From contig NZ_JAMTCJ010000002.1 of the NCBI RefSeq assembly GCF_024171815.1, positions 558,001 through 622,000 of the forward strand: DNA of 64,000 nucleotides, in the 5' to 3' direction. The stretch's first letter is position 1. Each line of letters begins with the position of its first letter. The DNA comes from Williamsia maris. GTDB taxonomy: Bacteria; Actinomycetota; Actinomycetes; Mycobacteriales; Mycobacteriaceae. Below are positions 27,530 through 40,147 of the stretch, one piece after another. Under the pieces are notes generated by a model. It made no database searches, had not been told where the DNA came from, and was given only the letters and a program-made list of their open reading frames with translations. Position numbers and translations under genes: made by a program.

Positions 27530-28077
27530 CCGGCGACTCCGGCTCGCAGGATTCGTCTGATCCGTCGGGTGCCGCCCCGGCAGGCTACGAACTCGCCCGC
27601 AAGGCTCTCGAGGACGCGCGGTCCGCGGCGCGGGCGGCGGGCAAGTCGGTCGGGCAGGGCCGGTCGTCGCCGACCCGTCGCAGAACACGGCGCACCGGAT
27701 GGTCGGGTGCGGGTCCCGACGAACGTGATCCCCAACCGCTGGGCCGTCTCGCCGGCGGCATCGCGCGCAGTCGCGGCTGGCAGCCGAAGATCGGGGAGGG
27801 AACGGTGTTCGGTGCCTGGGCGCAGATCGTCGGGCCCGACATCGCGGGTCACGCCGAGCCCACTGTGTTGCGCGACAAGGTCCTGCACATCACGGCCGAG
27901 TCGACCGCCTGGGCGACCCAACTGCGGTTGATCCAGGCACAGATCCTCGCGAAGATCGCGGCGCAGGTCGGAAACGGCGTGGTCACGACCCTGCGCATCA
28001 CCGGACCCAAGGCTCCGTCCTGGCGAAAGGGAGACCGACACGTCTCCGGACGGGGTCCTCGCGACACCTATGGATGA
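27526..28077 (+). CDS. dciA: DciA-type DUF721 protein, predicted helicase loader
   Basis: DUF721/DciA proteins load the replicative helicase in bacteria that lack DnaC or DnaI. The 183-residue protein has a basic, disordered N-terminal half ([11 protein letters not shown]) and a C-terminal DUF721 domain (about 75-160). The latter carries the family signatures [19 protein letters not shown] and [16 protein letters not shown]. It lies between recF and gyrB, as the Rv0004 homologue does, and overlaps recF. Confidence 0.9.
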   Translation: MTGDSGSQDSSDPSGAAPAGYELARKALEDARSAARAAGKSVGQGRSSPTRRRTRRTGWSGAGPDERDPQPLGRLAGGIARSRGWQPKIGEGTVFGAWAQIVGPDIAGHAEPTVLRDKVLHITAESTAWATQLRLIQAQILAKIAAQVGNGVVTTLRITGPKAPSWRKGDRHVSGRGPRDTYG

Positions 28078-28237
28078 CCGGGAGACGGAACCGTCCGCGC
28101 ACAGGCCACGTCAGAAGGCTGGAGAAACGCCGTAGAGGTGCCCGGAGCTGGGTTCGTACAAACGGGACTGGGTTGAGTCGAGAAATCCGGCCTGTGAGCG
28201 CGTCAGCGGCCCCGGATACCCATTTCCGGTCGATTGA

Positions 28238-30478
<2,241 letters not shown>

Positions 30479-30536
30479 GCGCGGCGCACGTGCGCCGTCT
30501 CCGCTGTCGATGTGACCAGAAGAAAGTGATCCAATC

Positions 30537-33053
<2,517 letters not shown>

Positions 33054-33094
33054 GCGTTTCCATCCAGCACGTCACACGAGGTGAAGGAAAGTAG

Positions 33095-34141
33095 TTGAGC
33101 ACACCCAACGAGCCCGAGGGGTCGCCGCGATCGGGACCCGGTACCACCGACCGGCCCGAGGGGAGCGACTCCAACGGTGTCGCGGCCCGTCCCGCCGAGA
33201 ACGGCGGACAGGACAACGGGGGTGCTCCGGCCGACGCGACGCCTCGTCGCGACCCCGGTCTCGACGACGCTCCGCGCGCCGGATCGGGGACCGGTCCGGG
33301 AGGGATGCCGCCGTGGCAGCGGGTCGGCAACCAGCGTCCGCCCACCGGCGGACCGGTGCAGCAGAACCAGCCCGGCGCGCCGAACCAGCCCGTGCAGCCG
33401 AATCAGCCGGGACCGTCCGGCCCGCCGCCGCAGCAGGGACAGGGGCAGCCGAACGGCGCGCCCAAGCGCCCGCTGGTGACCGGATCGGCGGTCAACCGGG
33501 CGGCAGCCTCGTCGGACCAGTCGACGACCCGCGCGCCCATCGCGAAGCTCGACTCCGACGGCAACACCGCGCGGGACTCGGCGCAGGAACCGTCCAAGGG
33601 ACGTAATTCGTTGACCGGCAAGGTGATCGACGGACCGACACGCAACATCGACCGGAACAACCTGCCGGAGGATCTGCCCGATCTCGACGCGATCCATCAC
33701 CCGACCGGCGGTCAGCAGACCGATTCCGGTGTGCCGCCGGTGCGCCCGGTGGAGACGTTCTCCGCGGGCCCGCGCGGAGCCTTGCGGGCCGCGGTGCAGC
33801 TGCGCCGGATCGACCCGTGGTCGACGTTCAAGATCTCCTCGGTCCTCGCGATCGCCCTGTTCCTGATCTGGATGATCGCCATCGGCGTCCTGTACGTGAT
33901 CCTCGACGGGATGGGCGTGTGGGATCAGCTGAACGGTTCGTTCGGCGACCTGGTGTCCAGCGACTCGTCGACCGACACCTCGTTCCAGATCACCGCGGGC
34001 ACCGTGTTCGGTGTCGCGGCGTTGGTGGGTGCGGTGTACGTCGTCGTGTTCACGGCGCTGACCACGGTCGGTGCGTTCATCTACAACATGAGTGCCGACC
34101 TCGTGGGCGGCGTCGAAGTGACGCTCGCCGATCGGGATTGA
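33095..34141 (+). CDS. DUF3566 membrane protein downstream of gyrA
   Basis: This 348-residue protein of unknown function is encoded after gyrA across Actinobacteria (Rv0007 family). Residues 1-230 are Pro/Gly/Gln-rich and likely disordered. The C-terminal DUF3566 part (about 235-345) starts with RRIDPWSTFKISS and holds two membrane helices (VLAIALFLIWMIAIGVLYVI and VFGVAALVGAVYVVVFTALT), with a short acidic loop between and the ending YNMSADLVGGVEVTL. The start is TTG at 33095, with AAGGAAAG six bases upstream. No enzymatic motif is visible. Confidence 0.85.
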   Translation: MSTPNEPEGSPRSGPGTTDRPEGSDSNGVAARPAENGGQDNGGAPADATPRRDPGLDDAPRAGSGTGPGGMPPWQRVGNQRPPTGGPVQQNQPGAPNQPVQPNQPGPSGPPPQQGQGQPNGAPKRPLVTGSAVNRAAASSDQSTTRAPIAKLDSDGNTARDSAQEPSKGRNSLTGKVIDGPTRNIDRNNLPEDLPDLDAIHHPTGGQQTDSGVPPVRPVETFSAGPRGALRAAVQLRRIDPWSTFKISSVLAIALFLIWMIAIGVLYVILDGMGVWDQLNGSFGDLVSSDSSTDTSFQITAGTVFGVAALVGAVYVVVFTALTTVGAFIYNMSADLVGGVEVTLADRD

Positions 34142-34173
34142 CCTGTCGTTTTCGGTGGCCGGACCCCGCTGTT

Positions 34174-34203
34174 TTGTTTCTGGAGGGGACAGTCCGGTAA
34201 CCT
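34174..34203 (+). promoter_or_regulatory. Candidate promoter of tRNA-Ile
   Basis: TTGTTT (34174-34179) and TAACCT (34198-34203) are 18 bases apart and would start transcription a few bases before the mature tRNA. Confidence 0.5.
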
Positions 34204-34216
34204 TTTGACGGTTCAC

Positions 34217-34290
34217 GGGCCTATAGCTCAGGCGGTTAGAGCACTTCGCTGATAACGAAGGGGTCGGAGGTTCAAGTCCTCCTAGGCCCA
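34217..34290 (+). tRNA. tRNA-Ile (GAT anticodon)
   Basis: The 74-base sequence folds as a cloverleaf: acceptor GGGCCTA with TAGGCCC, discriminator A at 34290, anticodon GAT at 34251-34253 in a CTTCG-CGAAG stem, and T-arm GGAGG-TTCAAGT-CCTCC. The CCA end is not encoded. Its pairing with tRNA-Ala just after gyrA is typical of the lineage. Confidence 0.97.
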
Positions 34291-34291
34291 C

Positions 34292-34402
34292 GTGGGAAAG
34301 ATCGCGTTGATCGTGATCGGTCTGTTCGCGATCGTTGCGGGCGGCCTGGTCATCGAGTCGCTCCGGAACGTCGAGGAGTGGCATGTTCTCGAAGCGCGTT
34401 AG
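34292..34402 (+). CDS. 36-residue membrane peptide, DLW-39-like
   Basis: An ORF of 36 codons starts with GTG one base after the tRNA-Ile 3' end. It has one hydrophobic helix (KIALIVIGLFAIVAGGLVI) and a charged, Trp-containing end (NVEEWHVLEAR). A tiny protein of this kind, the DLW-39 family, is annotated between these two tRNAs in many Actinobacteria; the exact DLW triplet is absent here, so membership is likely but not certain. There is no ribosome-binding site. RNase Z cutting of the tRNA would leave an almost leaderless mRNA. Function unknown. Confidence 0.6.
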   Translation: MGKIALIVIGLFAIVAGGLVIESLRNVEEWHVLEAR

Positions 34403-34432
34403 TCTGCCCGAACGCCGGAGCTGATCCGGCAC

Positions 34433-34505
34433 GGGGCCTTAGCTCAGTTGGTAGAGCGCTGCCTTTGCAAGGCAGATGTCAGGAGTTCGAATCTCCTAGG
34501 CTCCA
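34433..34505 (+). tRNA. tRNA-Ala (TGC anticodon)
   Basis: The 73-base cloverleaf has acceptor GGGGCCT with AGGCTCC (one G-U pair), anticodon TGC at 34466-34468 in a CTGCC-GGCAG context, and T-arm AGGAG-TTCGAAT-CTCCT. The CCA end is not encoded. Its last 27 bases overlap the 3' end of the opposing sigma-factor gene. Confidence 0.97.
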
Positions 34506-35762
34506 CATCTCGTCCATCCGATCACGGATGAACTCCCGTTCGACCGCGTTCGCGGCCAGATCCAGCGCCTCCCGGTACGACTGGTGTGCCGATGTGGTGT
34601 CGCCGAGTCGTCGCAACAGATCCGCCCGGGTGACGTGCCACAGGTGGTAGTGCGTCAACGGCAGATCCCCGATGAGCCCGAGAGCGACTGTCGGGTCGTC
34701 GATCTCGGCCACCGCGACGGCCCGGTTCAGTCGGACGATCGGGTTGGGGTCGCACGCCGCGAGCTGGTCGTAGAGCGCGACGATCTGATGCCAGTCGGTG
34801 TCCTGCGCGCGGTCGGCGTCGGAGTGGACGGCGGCGATCGCCGCCTGGAGCTGAAACCGCCCCGGTGCCGCGCCCCCGGTCCGCCGCCGCGCGAGGCACG
34901 CACGCACCACGGCCAGACCCTCGTCGACACGAGCGCGGTTCCACGTCGACCGATCCTGCCGGGGTAACGGGATCAGCGCTCCGTCGGCATCGGTGCGCGC
35001 GGACCTCCGCGAGTCGAGCAACAGCATGAGCGCGAGCAGTCCCCGGGGCTCGCACTCGTCGGGCATCAGATCGACGACCATCCGCGCGAGCACGATCGCC
35101 TCGTCACAGAGATCGGCCCGCGTCAGACCGTCGCCCGCCGAGGCCACGTATCCCTCGCCGAACACGATGTACAGAACCGTCAGGACACCGTCGAGCCGAT
35201 CGGGGAGGTCGGCGTCGGTCGGGACGCGGTAGGGGATCCGCGCCCCGCGGATCTTCGCCTTGGCGCGGACGAGCCGCTGCGCCATGGTCGCCTCGGGAAC
35301 GAGGAACGCCCGCGCGATCTCCGGCGTCTGCAGCCCGCCGACCAGCCGGAGCGTCAGGGCAACCCGTGCCGGCATCGCCAGCGCCGGGTGTGCGCACGTG
35401 AACAGCAGGCGTAGCCGGTCGTCACGCATGAGCACCTCCTCGTCCACCTGCTCGGCCGGATCGGTGGCCGTTGCAGCCGTGCCGGCCAGGCGCGCGGCCT
35501 GGGCGTGGCGGTCGTCGCGGGAGGACTCGCGCCGGATGCGGTCGATGATGCGTCGGCGGGCGGTCGTGATGATCCATCCGGCGGGGCTCGGTGGTGTCCC
35601 GTCTCGGGGCCACACCTGCGCGGCGACGGCGTACGCGTCGGCCACGCCCTCCTCGGCGAGGTCCACATCGCCGAAGACGCCGATCAGCACCGACACCGCC
35701 CGGGCGTGATCGCGGCGGAACGCCGTCGCGATCGCGTCGACGGGCGAGGATCGGTCGGTCAC
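34479..35762 (-). CDS. ECF42-type RNA polymerase sigma factor with C-terminal TPR-like domain
   Basis: This 427-residue protein joins ECF regions 2 and 4 (about 1-190; [17 protein letters not shown], then [28 protein letters not shown]) to a long helical C-terminal domain (DUF6596, about 195-415; [17 protein letters not shown], and the final [18 protein letters not shown] with a TPR pattern). That architecture and the DGPF-family gene three bases upstream define the ECF42 group, in which no membrane anti-sigma factor is known and the C-terminal domain itself is needed for activity (family knowledge). The GTG start is at 35760-35762. The 3' end runs antisense into tRNA-Ala. The pair looks inserted between the tRNAs and cwsA. 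Confidence 0.88.
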   Translation of the reverse strand: MTDRSSPVDAIATAFRRDHARAVSVLIGVFGDVDLAEEGVADAYAVAAQVWPRDGTPPSPAGWIITTARRRIIDRIRRESSRDDRHAQAARLAGTAATATDPAEQVDEEVLMRDDRLRLLFTCAHPALAMPARVALTLRLVGGLQTPEIARAFLVPEATMAQRLVRAKAKIRGARIPYRVPTDADLPDRLDGVLTVLYIVFGEGYVASAGDGLTRADLCDEAIVLARMVVDLMPDECEPRGLLALMLLLDSRRSARTDADGALIPLPRQDRSTWNRARVDEGLAVVRACLARRRTGGAAPGRFQLQAAIAAVHSDADRAQDTDWHQIVALYDQLAACDPNPIVRLNRAVAVAEIDDPTVALGLIGDLPLTHYHLWHVTRADLLRRLGDTTSAHQSYREALDLAANAVEREFIRDRMDEMWSLGDSNS

Positions 35763-35765
35763 CCG

Positions 35766-36113
35766 TCAGCCCCGGTCGAAGAAGGGGCGCACCTCGATCG
35801 GGAGGGTGGTCGCCGCGGCCGCCTTCGCGCCCCACGCCAGGGCTGCGTCGAGATCGGGTGCGTCGATGATGCACAGACCGCCGAGATACTCCTTGGTCTC
35901 GATGTACGGACCGTCGGTGAGGAGTGGACCGGAATCCCCGGCCCGAACCACCGTGGCGGTGGCGGGGCTGTCCAGGCCCCCGGCGAACACCCAGGCGCTC
36001 GCCGCACGCAGTTCGGCATGGAACGCGTCGAGATTCGTACCGATCTCGGCCAGGACCTCCGGTGCGGGCGGGGTTCCCTCGGGCTGCATCACGCCCAGCA
36101 GATAGTGCGACAT
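35766..36113 (-). CDS. YCII/DGPF-domain protein paired with the ECF42 sigma factor
   Basis: This is a 115-residue ferredoxin-like-fold protein with the signature DGPYIETKEYLGG (the DGPF motif, with Tyr for Phe) and the family ending ALAWGAKAAAATTLPIEVRPF. DGPF proteins are the usual neighbours and main targets of ECF42 sigma factors; their biochemical role is unknown. AGAGGA precedes the ATG. The gene is directly upstream of the sigma gene and a candidate ECF42 promoter lies 50-80 bp before it. Confidence 0.88.
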   Translation of the reverse strand: MSHYLLGVMQPEGTPPAPEVLAEIGTNLDAFHAELRAASAWVFAGGLDSPATATVVRAGDSGPLLTDGPYIETKEYLGGLCIIDAPDLDAALAWGAKAAAATTLPIEVRPFFDRG

Positions 36114-36164
36114 GTCGATTCCTCTCGTGCGGCGGGGCCGACCGGGTGTCTGCCCTCACCTGTT

Positions 36165-36192
36165 ACACGAACGAGCCGCCGAGCGATCGACA
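36165..36192 (-). promoter_or_regulatory. Candidate ECF42-dependent promoter of the DGPF-sigma pair
   Basis: On the minus strand TGTCGA (36187-36192) is followed after 17 bases by CGTGT (36165-36169). TGTCGA is the -35 element I recall for ECF42 factors; the -10 is only a partial match to CGA/TC. Confidence 0.4.
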
Positions 36193-36221
36193 TCTCGGCG
36201 AAAAGAATTCTCGGTGCCGGT

Positions 36222-36965
36222 CTACGAACCCTGCCCGGCGATGGCGAAGTAGACGACCAGACACAGCACCGCGGCGCCGATGTAGAAGTAGCCGAGCCAG
36301 AGAGCGGCCACGGCCAGGGAGTCGCCCTGCTCGCGGGTCGTGCGGATCTGACGTCGTGCGATGTGGGCGCAGATCACGCCGAAGATCGACGTGAGACCGA
36401 GGAACGACAACACCAGCGCCACGATCGCGAGCACGTTCGTGCTGTTGCGGGGTGCAGCGGTCATGTCATTCGACTCCGGGTCGTGATCGTCGTGATCGTC
36501 GTGGTGCACGGGTGCGTCGTCCCTTGACGCGGTCCTGGTGTTCTGGTGCTGGTGGTCGGGCTGCCGCAGCGAGTAGGCGGCGTTGGAGTCGGCGGCCGGT
36601 CCGCTGAGGACCTCGGGCGGGTGGGCGCGTGTCGGTGCCTCGGGGGGCGGGCCGTGGCGGGGTTCGAAGCGCGGGGGCGGACCAGACCGTGGTGCGGGTC
36701 CGCGCGGCGGGGGCGGGACCTGTCCGAAGCGGCCGCTGTTCGGGCCACCCGGTGCAGGCGGACGGGGATTGCCGCCGGTGCTGGGGCCGGTGGGGCGACG
36801 CGGGTCCTGCCCGTGGGCGGGACCGGCAGGGGGACGACCCGGCTGACGAAACGGTTCGCTCGGGGGAGTCCGCGGCGGTCCGCCGAAGGGGCCTGCCGGT
36901 CCGGCGGGCGGTCGTCCCGACGGCGTCGGCGCACGTCGGGCGTCGGGATTGTCGTCGGGGTGCAC
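36222..36965 (-). CDS. DUF4190 membrane protein with Pro-rich N-terminus
   Basis: In this 247-residue protein residues 1-165 are Pro/Gly/Arg-rich and end in a His/Asp stretch (VHHDDHDDHD). The C-terminal DUF4190 domain (about 170-245) has two membrane helices (VLAIVALVLSFLGLTSIFGVI and LAVAALWLGYFYIGAAVLCLV) around a positive loop HIARRQIRTTREQGD. Such proteins are common in Actinobacteria and have no known activity. It lies 61 bp downstream of cwsA and may share its transcript. The GTG at 36963-36965 has only a weak ribosome-binding site. Confidence 0.8.
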   Translation of the reverse strand: MHPDDNPDARRAPTPSGRPPAGPAGPFGGPPRTPPSEPFRQPGRPPAGPAHGQDPRRPTGPSTGGNPRPPAPGGPNSGRFGQVPPPPRGPAPRSGPPPRFEPRHGPPPEAPTRAHPPEVLSGPAADSNAAYSLRQPDHQHQNTRTASRDDAPVHHDDHDDHDPESNDMTAAPRNSTNVLAIVALVLSFLGLTSIFGVICAHIARRQIRTTREQGDSLAVAALWLGYFYIGAAVLCLVVYFAIAGQGS

Positions 36966-37026
36966 GCCTACAAGCTACCTGTGGCCCCGTGTCGATCGGC
37001 GAATCGGGCGAAAGCCGGGCGCAGGT

Positions 37027-37401
37027 CTATCGGGTGGGGACGTCCTCGACACGCGGCGGCTGCGCGGCGACCGGGGGAGGGGCATTGCGGCCGCTGCGCA
37101 GAACCGAGAACACCACGCCACCGCCGATGACACCGGCGATCCCGAGCACCACCAGACCGTTGCGCCGCGACACCCTCGACGTGCGTCGGGCCGTGAGCAG
37201 CGGGGCCACCGCGGACGGCGTCAGTGCCCGAACCTTCGGAGCCCGCGACTTCTTCGCGGTGCGACGACGCCCGACTCGCTTCGCGACGACGCGAGCCGGC
37301 CGGGTCCACGGGACGAGGTATCCCAGTGCCGCGGAGCCGGCGGTCCTGGCGGCGGCGATCTTACGGCTGTCGTCGGTATCGGTGCTGGTCACGATCCCCA
37401 T
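37027..37401 (-). CDS. cwsA: Cell wall synthesis protein CwsA homologue
   Basis: In mycobacteria CwsA (Rv0008c) interacts with CrgA and the polar growth protein Wag31 and helps keep cell shape. This 124-residue protein has the same place (between the gyrA tRNAs and ppiA), size and topology: a basic cytoplasmic half, one membrane helix near residues 80-100 (LVVLGIAGVIGGGVVFSVL) and a short Pro-rich exterior ending PPRVEDVP, like the PPSVEV ending of the mycobacterial protein as I recall it. The ATG at 37399-37401 is preferred because GGAAGAGGA lies upstream. Overall similarity is low, as is usual for this family. Confidence 0.75.
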   Translation of the reverse strand: MGIVTSTDTDDSRKIAAARTAGSAALGYLVPWTRPARVVAKRVGRRRTAKKSRAPKVRALTPSAVAPLLTARRTSRVSRRNGLVVLGIAGVIGGGVVFSVLRSGRNAPPPVAAQPPRVEDVPTR

Positions 37402-37508
37402 CGGTGGTCCTCTTCCCGTCGCGTACGCGCCTGTGCTGTCGTGTCCCGGCCTGCCGGGCGAGGCCGGTTGGCAGCGGGAGTGTGGGTGCCGTAGCGGCTG
37501 GTGGCACC

Positions 37509-38045
37509 ATGGTCGTCGTGAGTACACCACAGAAAACCGCAACCGCGACCGTGCACACCAACCGGGGCGACATCGTCATCGACCTCTTCGGCAACCACGC
37601 GCCGAAGACCGTCGAGAACTTCACCGGTCTGGCGACCGGCAGCAAGGAATACAGCCAGCCGAACGCCTCCGGTGGAGACAGCGGCCCGTTCTACGACGGG
37701 TCGGTCTTCCACCGGGTCATCAGCGGCTTCATGCTGCAGGGTGGCGACCCCACCGGCACCGGCACCGGCGGCCCGGGCTACCAGTTCGGCGACGAGTTCC
37801 ACCCGGAACTCGTCTTCGACCAGCCCTACCTGCTGGCCATGGCGAACGCAGGCCCGGGTACCAACGGCTCGCAGTTCTTCATCACCGTGGCCAAGACGCC
37901 GCACCTGAACCGCAAGCACACCATCTTCGGTGTCGTGGCCGACGACGAGTCGAAGGCGGTCGTCGACGCGATCGGTGCGACCTCCACCGATCGTCGTGAC
38001 AAGCCGCTCGAGGACGTCGTCATCGAGAAGATCGAGATCAGCTGA
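37509..38045 (+). CDS. ppiA: Cyclophilin-type peptidyl-prolyl cis-trans isomerase
   Basis: This cytoplasmic isomerase assists protein folding. The 178 residues contain the cyclophilin core: NFTGLATG, the catalytic-region FHRVISGFMLQGGDPTGTG, MANAGPGTNGSQFFI and HTIFGVV. The position where human cyclophilin has the cyclosporin-binding Trp is His in KTPHLNRKHT, as is common in bacteria. The ATG at 37509 is chosen, but a GTG at 37518 would also fit the family start. The gene is divergent from cwsA. Confidence 0.95.
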   Translation: MVVVSTPQKTATATVHTNRGDIVIDLFGNHAPKTVENFTGLATGSKEYSQPNASGGDSGPFYDGSVFHRVISGFMLQGGDPTGTGTGGPGYQFGDEFHPELVFDQPYLLAMANAGPGTNGSQFFITVAKTPHLNRKHTIFGVVADDESKAVVDAIGATSTDRRDKPLEDVVIEKIEIS

Positions 38046-38086
38046 ACCCGAACCAACCGCAACCGTTCGGGGGCCCCGCGCCCGCG

Positions 38087-38914
38087 ATGGTCTGCGTCCG
38101 GCACCCGGACCGTCCCACGGGTCTCTCCTGCACCCGTTGTGGACGGCCGGCGTGTCCGGAATGCCTTCGGCCGGCCTCGGTCGGCCAACACTGCGTCGAC
38201 TGCGTCCGGCAGGCGGGCGGCGAGCGGGTGACCGTCCGCACCATGGGCGCCACCCGGCCCACCGCCACCTATGCGCTGATCGCCGTCAACGTCGTCATCT
38301 TCGTGATCACCCTCGCGCAGGCAGGCGGTCTCAGCGCCAACCTGTTGCGGTCGCGGATCTTCGCCGACGGCGTGCTGTTCGGTCCGCTGGTCGGCAACGG
38401 TGAGTACTGGCGGATCTTGACCTCGGGGTTCCTGCACTACTCGCTCATCCACGTCGGCCTGAACATGCTGACGCTCTACATCCTGGGCCGCGACCTCGAG
38501 ATGGCGATCGGCACGAGACGGTTCCTCGGGGTCTATCTGACGGCCCTGTTCGGCGGGAGCGCCGCGGTGTTGATCTTCTCGCCGTTCGCGGCGACCGCGG
38601 GTGCCTCCGGCGCCATCTACGGCGTGATGGGCGGACTGTTGGTCGCGGTCATCAAGGCCAAGTTGCCGCCCGGACAGATCATCGGCCTGATCGTGATCAA
38701 CATCGTGATCTCGCTGACGATCCCGAACATCTCCCTGTGGGCGCATCTCGGCGGCCTCGCATTCGGCGCCGCGGCCACCGCGGGCGTCCTGTTGCTGCCA
38801 CAGCGGATCGGCCGGCGCGACGCCGCCTCCGCATCGCTCGTGGGCTGGCTGTCGATCGGCATCCTCGTCCTGGTGGCGTTGCTCATCTGTGTCGCCCGAG
38901 CCGCGACTCTCTGA
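38087..38914 (+). CDS. Rhomboid intramembrane serine protease with N-terminal zinc-binding motif
   Basis: Rhomboids cut substrates within the membrane. The 275-residue protein begins with a B-box-like Cys/His cluster (CVRHPDRP, CTRCGRPACPEC, HCVDC) likely to bind zinc on the cytoplasmic side. Six membrane helices carry the catalytic Ser174 (GASGAIYG) and His220 (WAHLGGLAFG), with the HVGLNML asparagine helix. The ATG at 38087 is a conservative start: an open frame continues upstream to a CTG at 38042 that overlaps the ppiA stop (CTGA) and would add a short QPQPFGGPAP stretch. Confidence 0.88.
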   Translation: MVCVRHPDRPTGLSCTRCGRPACPECLRPASVGQHCVDCVRQAGGERVTVRTMGATRPTATYALIAVNVVIFVITLAQAGGLSANLLRSRIFADGVLFGPLVGNGEYWRILTSGFLHYSLIHVGLNMLTLYILGRDLEMAIGTRRFLGVYLTALFGGSAAVLIFSPFAATAGASGAIYGVMGGLLVAVIKAKLPPGQIIGLIVINIVISLTIPNISLWAHLGGLAFGAAATAGVLLLPQRIGRRDAASASLVGWLSIGILVLVALLICVARAATL

Positions 38915-38961
38915 CGCCGCGTCACCCCGCGGGCTCGGGCCTCACCAGCCGTGTCGGCTCC

Positions 38962-40116
38962 TCACGCGGATCGCAGGAAGCAGCGGGCGGCTGTGCGTCG
39001 ATCGGCGTCGTAGCCCTCCCACTTCGCCCCGGGCACGTCCTGGTGCCCCACCTCACGGAATCCCCGTCGGAGGAAGAACTCCGCGGCCTCGCCACTGACG
39101 GTCACCGCGAAGAGACTCGCGATCCCCCGCGCGCGACACATCTCCAGCAGTCCGTCGATGAGCAGGCCCCCCGCGCCGAGCCCGGAGAACTCCGCCACCG
39201 TGATCAGACCGGACACCTCGGCGAATCCGGTTCCGGCGTAGCGGTCGGCCTCGAGGCCGACGACACCGGCGAGATGCCCGGTTCGTAGGACCCGCGCACC
39301 AAGCCCGCCGACAGCCATCCTGGCGACGTCGATCCGGCTGCGCACCTTGAGAACTCCGTCTCGTACCCCCTGCGCGACCAACGCCTCGATGGCGGGGAAG
39401 TCATCCACCTGGAGTGAGGCCAACTGGAGATACCGCCCCTGGGTCAGGACGGTTCCCCGTCCGTCGAACGTCAACAGCTCGAACTCCAGATCCTCGGCAC
39501 GGCAGAGGTTCACGCTGTATGCGCCGCCGGCGAGCGCCTCCAGCGCAGCGGACGTGAAGTCGTGGAGACCTCGTTCGGCAAGGTGTGCGGTGAGCCGGTC
39601 GCGGTGGACGTCGATGTCGGCGAAGCTGCGGGGCGGACTGCCCCAGCCGCCGCCCGGATCGGTGAGCACCATCTTCGATGCCCGGACGCTCGCGGAGACA
39701 GACCCCGCCGCGCGGGCGACGGCGGATGCCGAAGCCCCGACCACGACGCACGGCGAGTCCGCGATGGCGAGCCACAGATCGGCGACCGTGTCGTCGTCCC
39801 ACACCGTCGAGCCGTCCACGTGCACACCACCGACCGCAGCGATGACGGTCGGAACGCAGTCGGCCGGGACGACGAAGACGAACCGGGTGTCACCCGTGCC
39901 GAACTCGTCGACCGTTCGTTCCACCGCGTCCACCACCGAGGCACTCAGCGTGGGGAGGGCAACGACGATGGTGATCCCGCGGAACTCCTCGACGAAGAAG
40001 TCGCGCTCGGCAACAGGTATCCCGCCGGACGTGAATCCGGCAGCCGCTGCCGCGCTCGGCACCGCCCGTCTCGGCCGCACCGTGCCCGGACTCGCGCGCT
40101 GGTCGTTGTTCGTCAT
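38962..40116 (-). CDS. N-acetylglutamate synthase-like protein (degenerate amino-acid-kinase domain plus GNAT)
   Basis: Residues about 250-384 form a GNAT acetyltransferase (VRSRIDVARM, a diverged acetyl-CoA loop LGAGGLLIDGLL, SLFAVTVSGEAAEFFLRRGF). This matches the C-terminal part of the arginine-pathway enzyme ArgA. The first 240 residues also follow the ArgA layout: FFVEEFRGITIVVALP where ArgA has VEWFR and a kinase-like first strand, SKMVLTDPGG, and GGAYSVNLCRAED before the linker. The glycine-rich kinase signatures are lost, so this domain can at best be regulatory. It could be a true N-acetylglutamate synthase or have a new substrate. The gene lies 31 bp after the PH-like gene in a minus-strand run from crgA. 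Confidence 0.6.
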   Translation of the reverse strand: MTNNDQRASPGTVRPRRAVPSAAAAAGFTSGGIPVAERDFFVEEFRGITIVVALPTLSASVVDAVERTVDEFGTGDTRFVFVVPADCVPTVIAAVGGVHVDGSTVWDDDTVADLWLAIADSPCVVVGASASAVARAAGSVSASVRASKMVLTDPGGGWGSPPRSFADIDVHRDRLTAHLAERGLHDFTSAALEALAGGAYSVNLCRAEDLEFELLTFDGRGTVLTQGRYLQLASLQVDDFPAIEALVAQGVRDGVLKVRSRIDVARMAVGGLGARVLRTGHLAGVVGLEADRYAGTGFAEVSGLITVAEFSGLGAGGLLIDGLLEMCRARGIASLFAVTVSGEAAEFFLRRGFREVGHQDVPGAKWEGYDADRRTAARCFLRSA

Positions 40117-40147
40117 GATGGTTCAGGGTCCGGCGGCGTCGGGGCCG

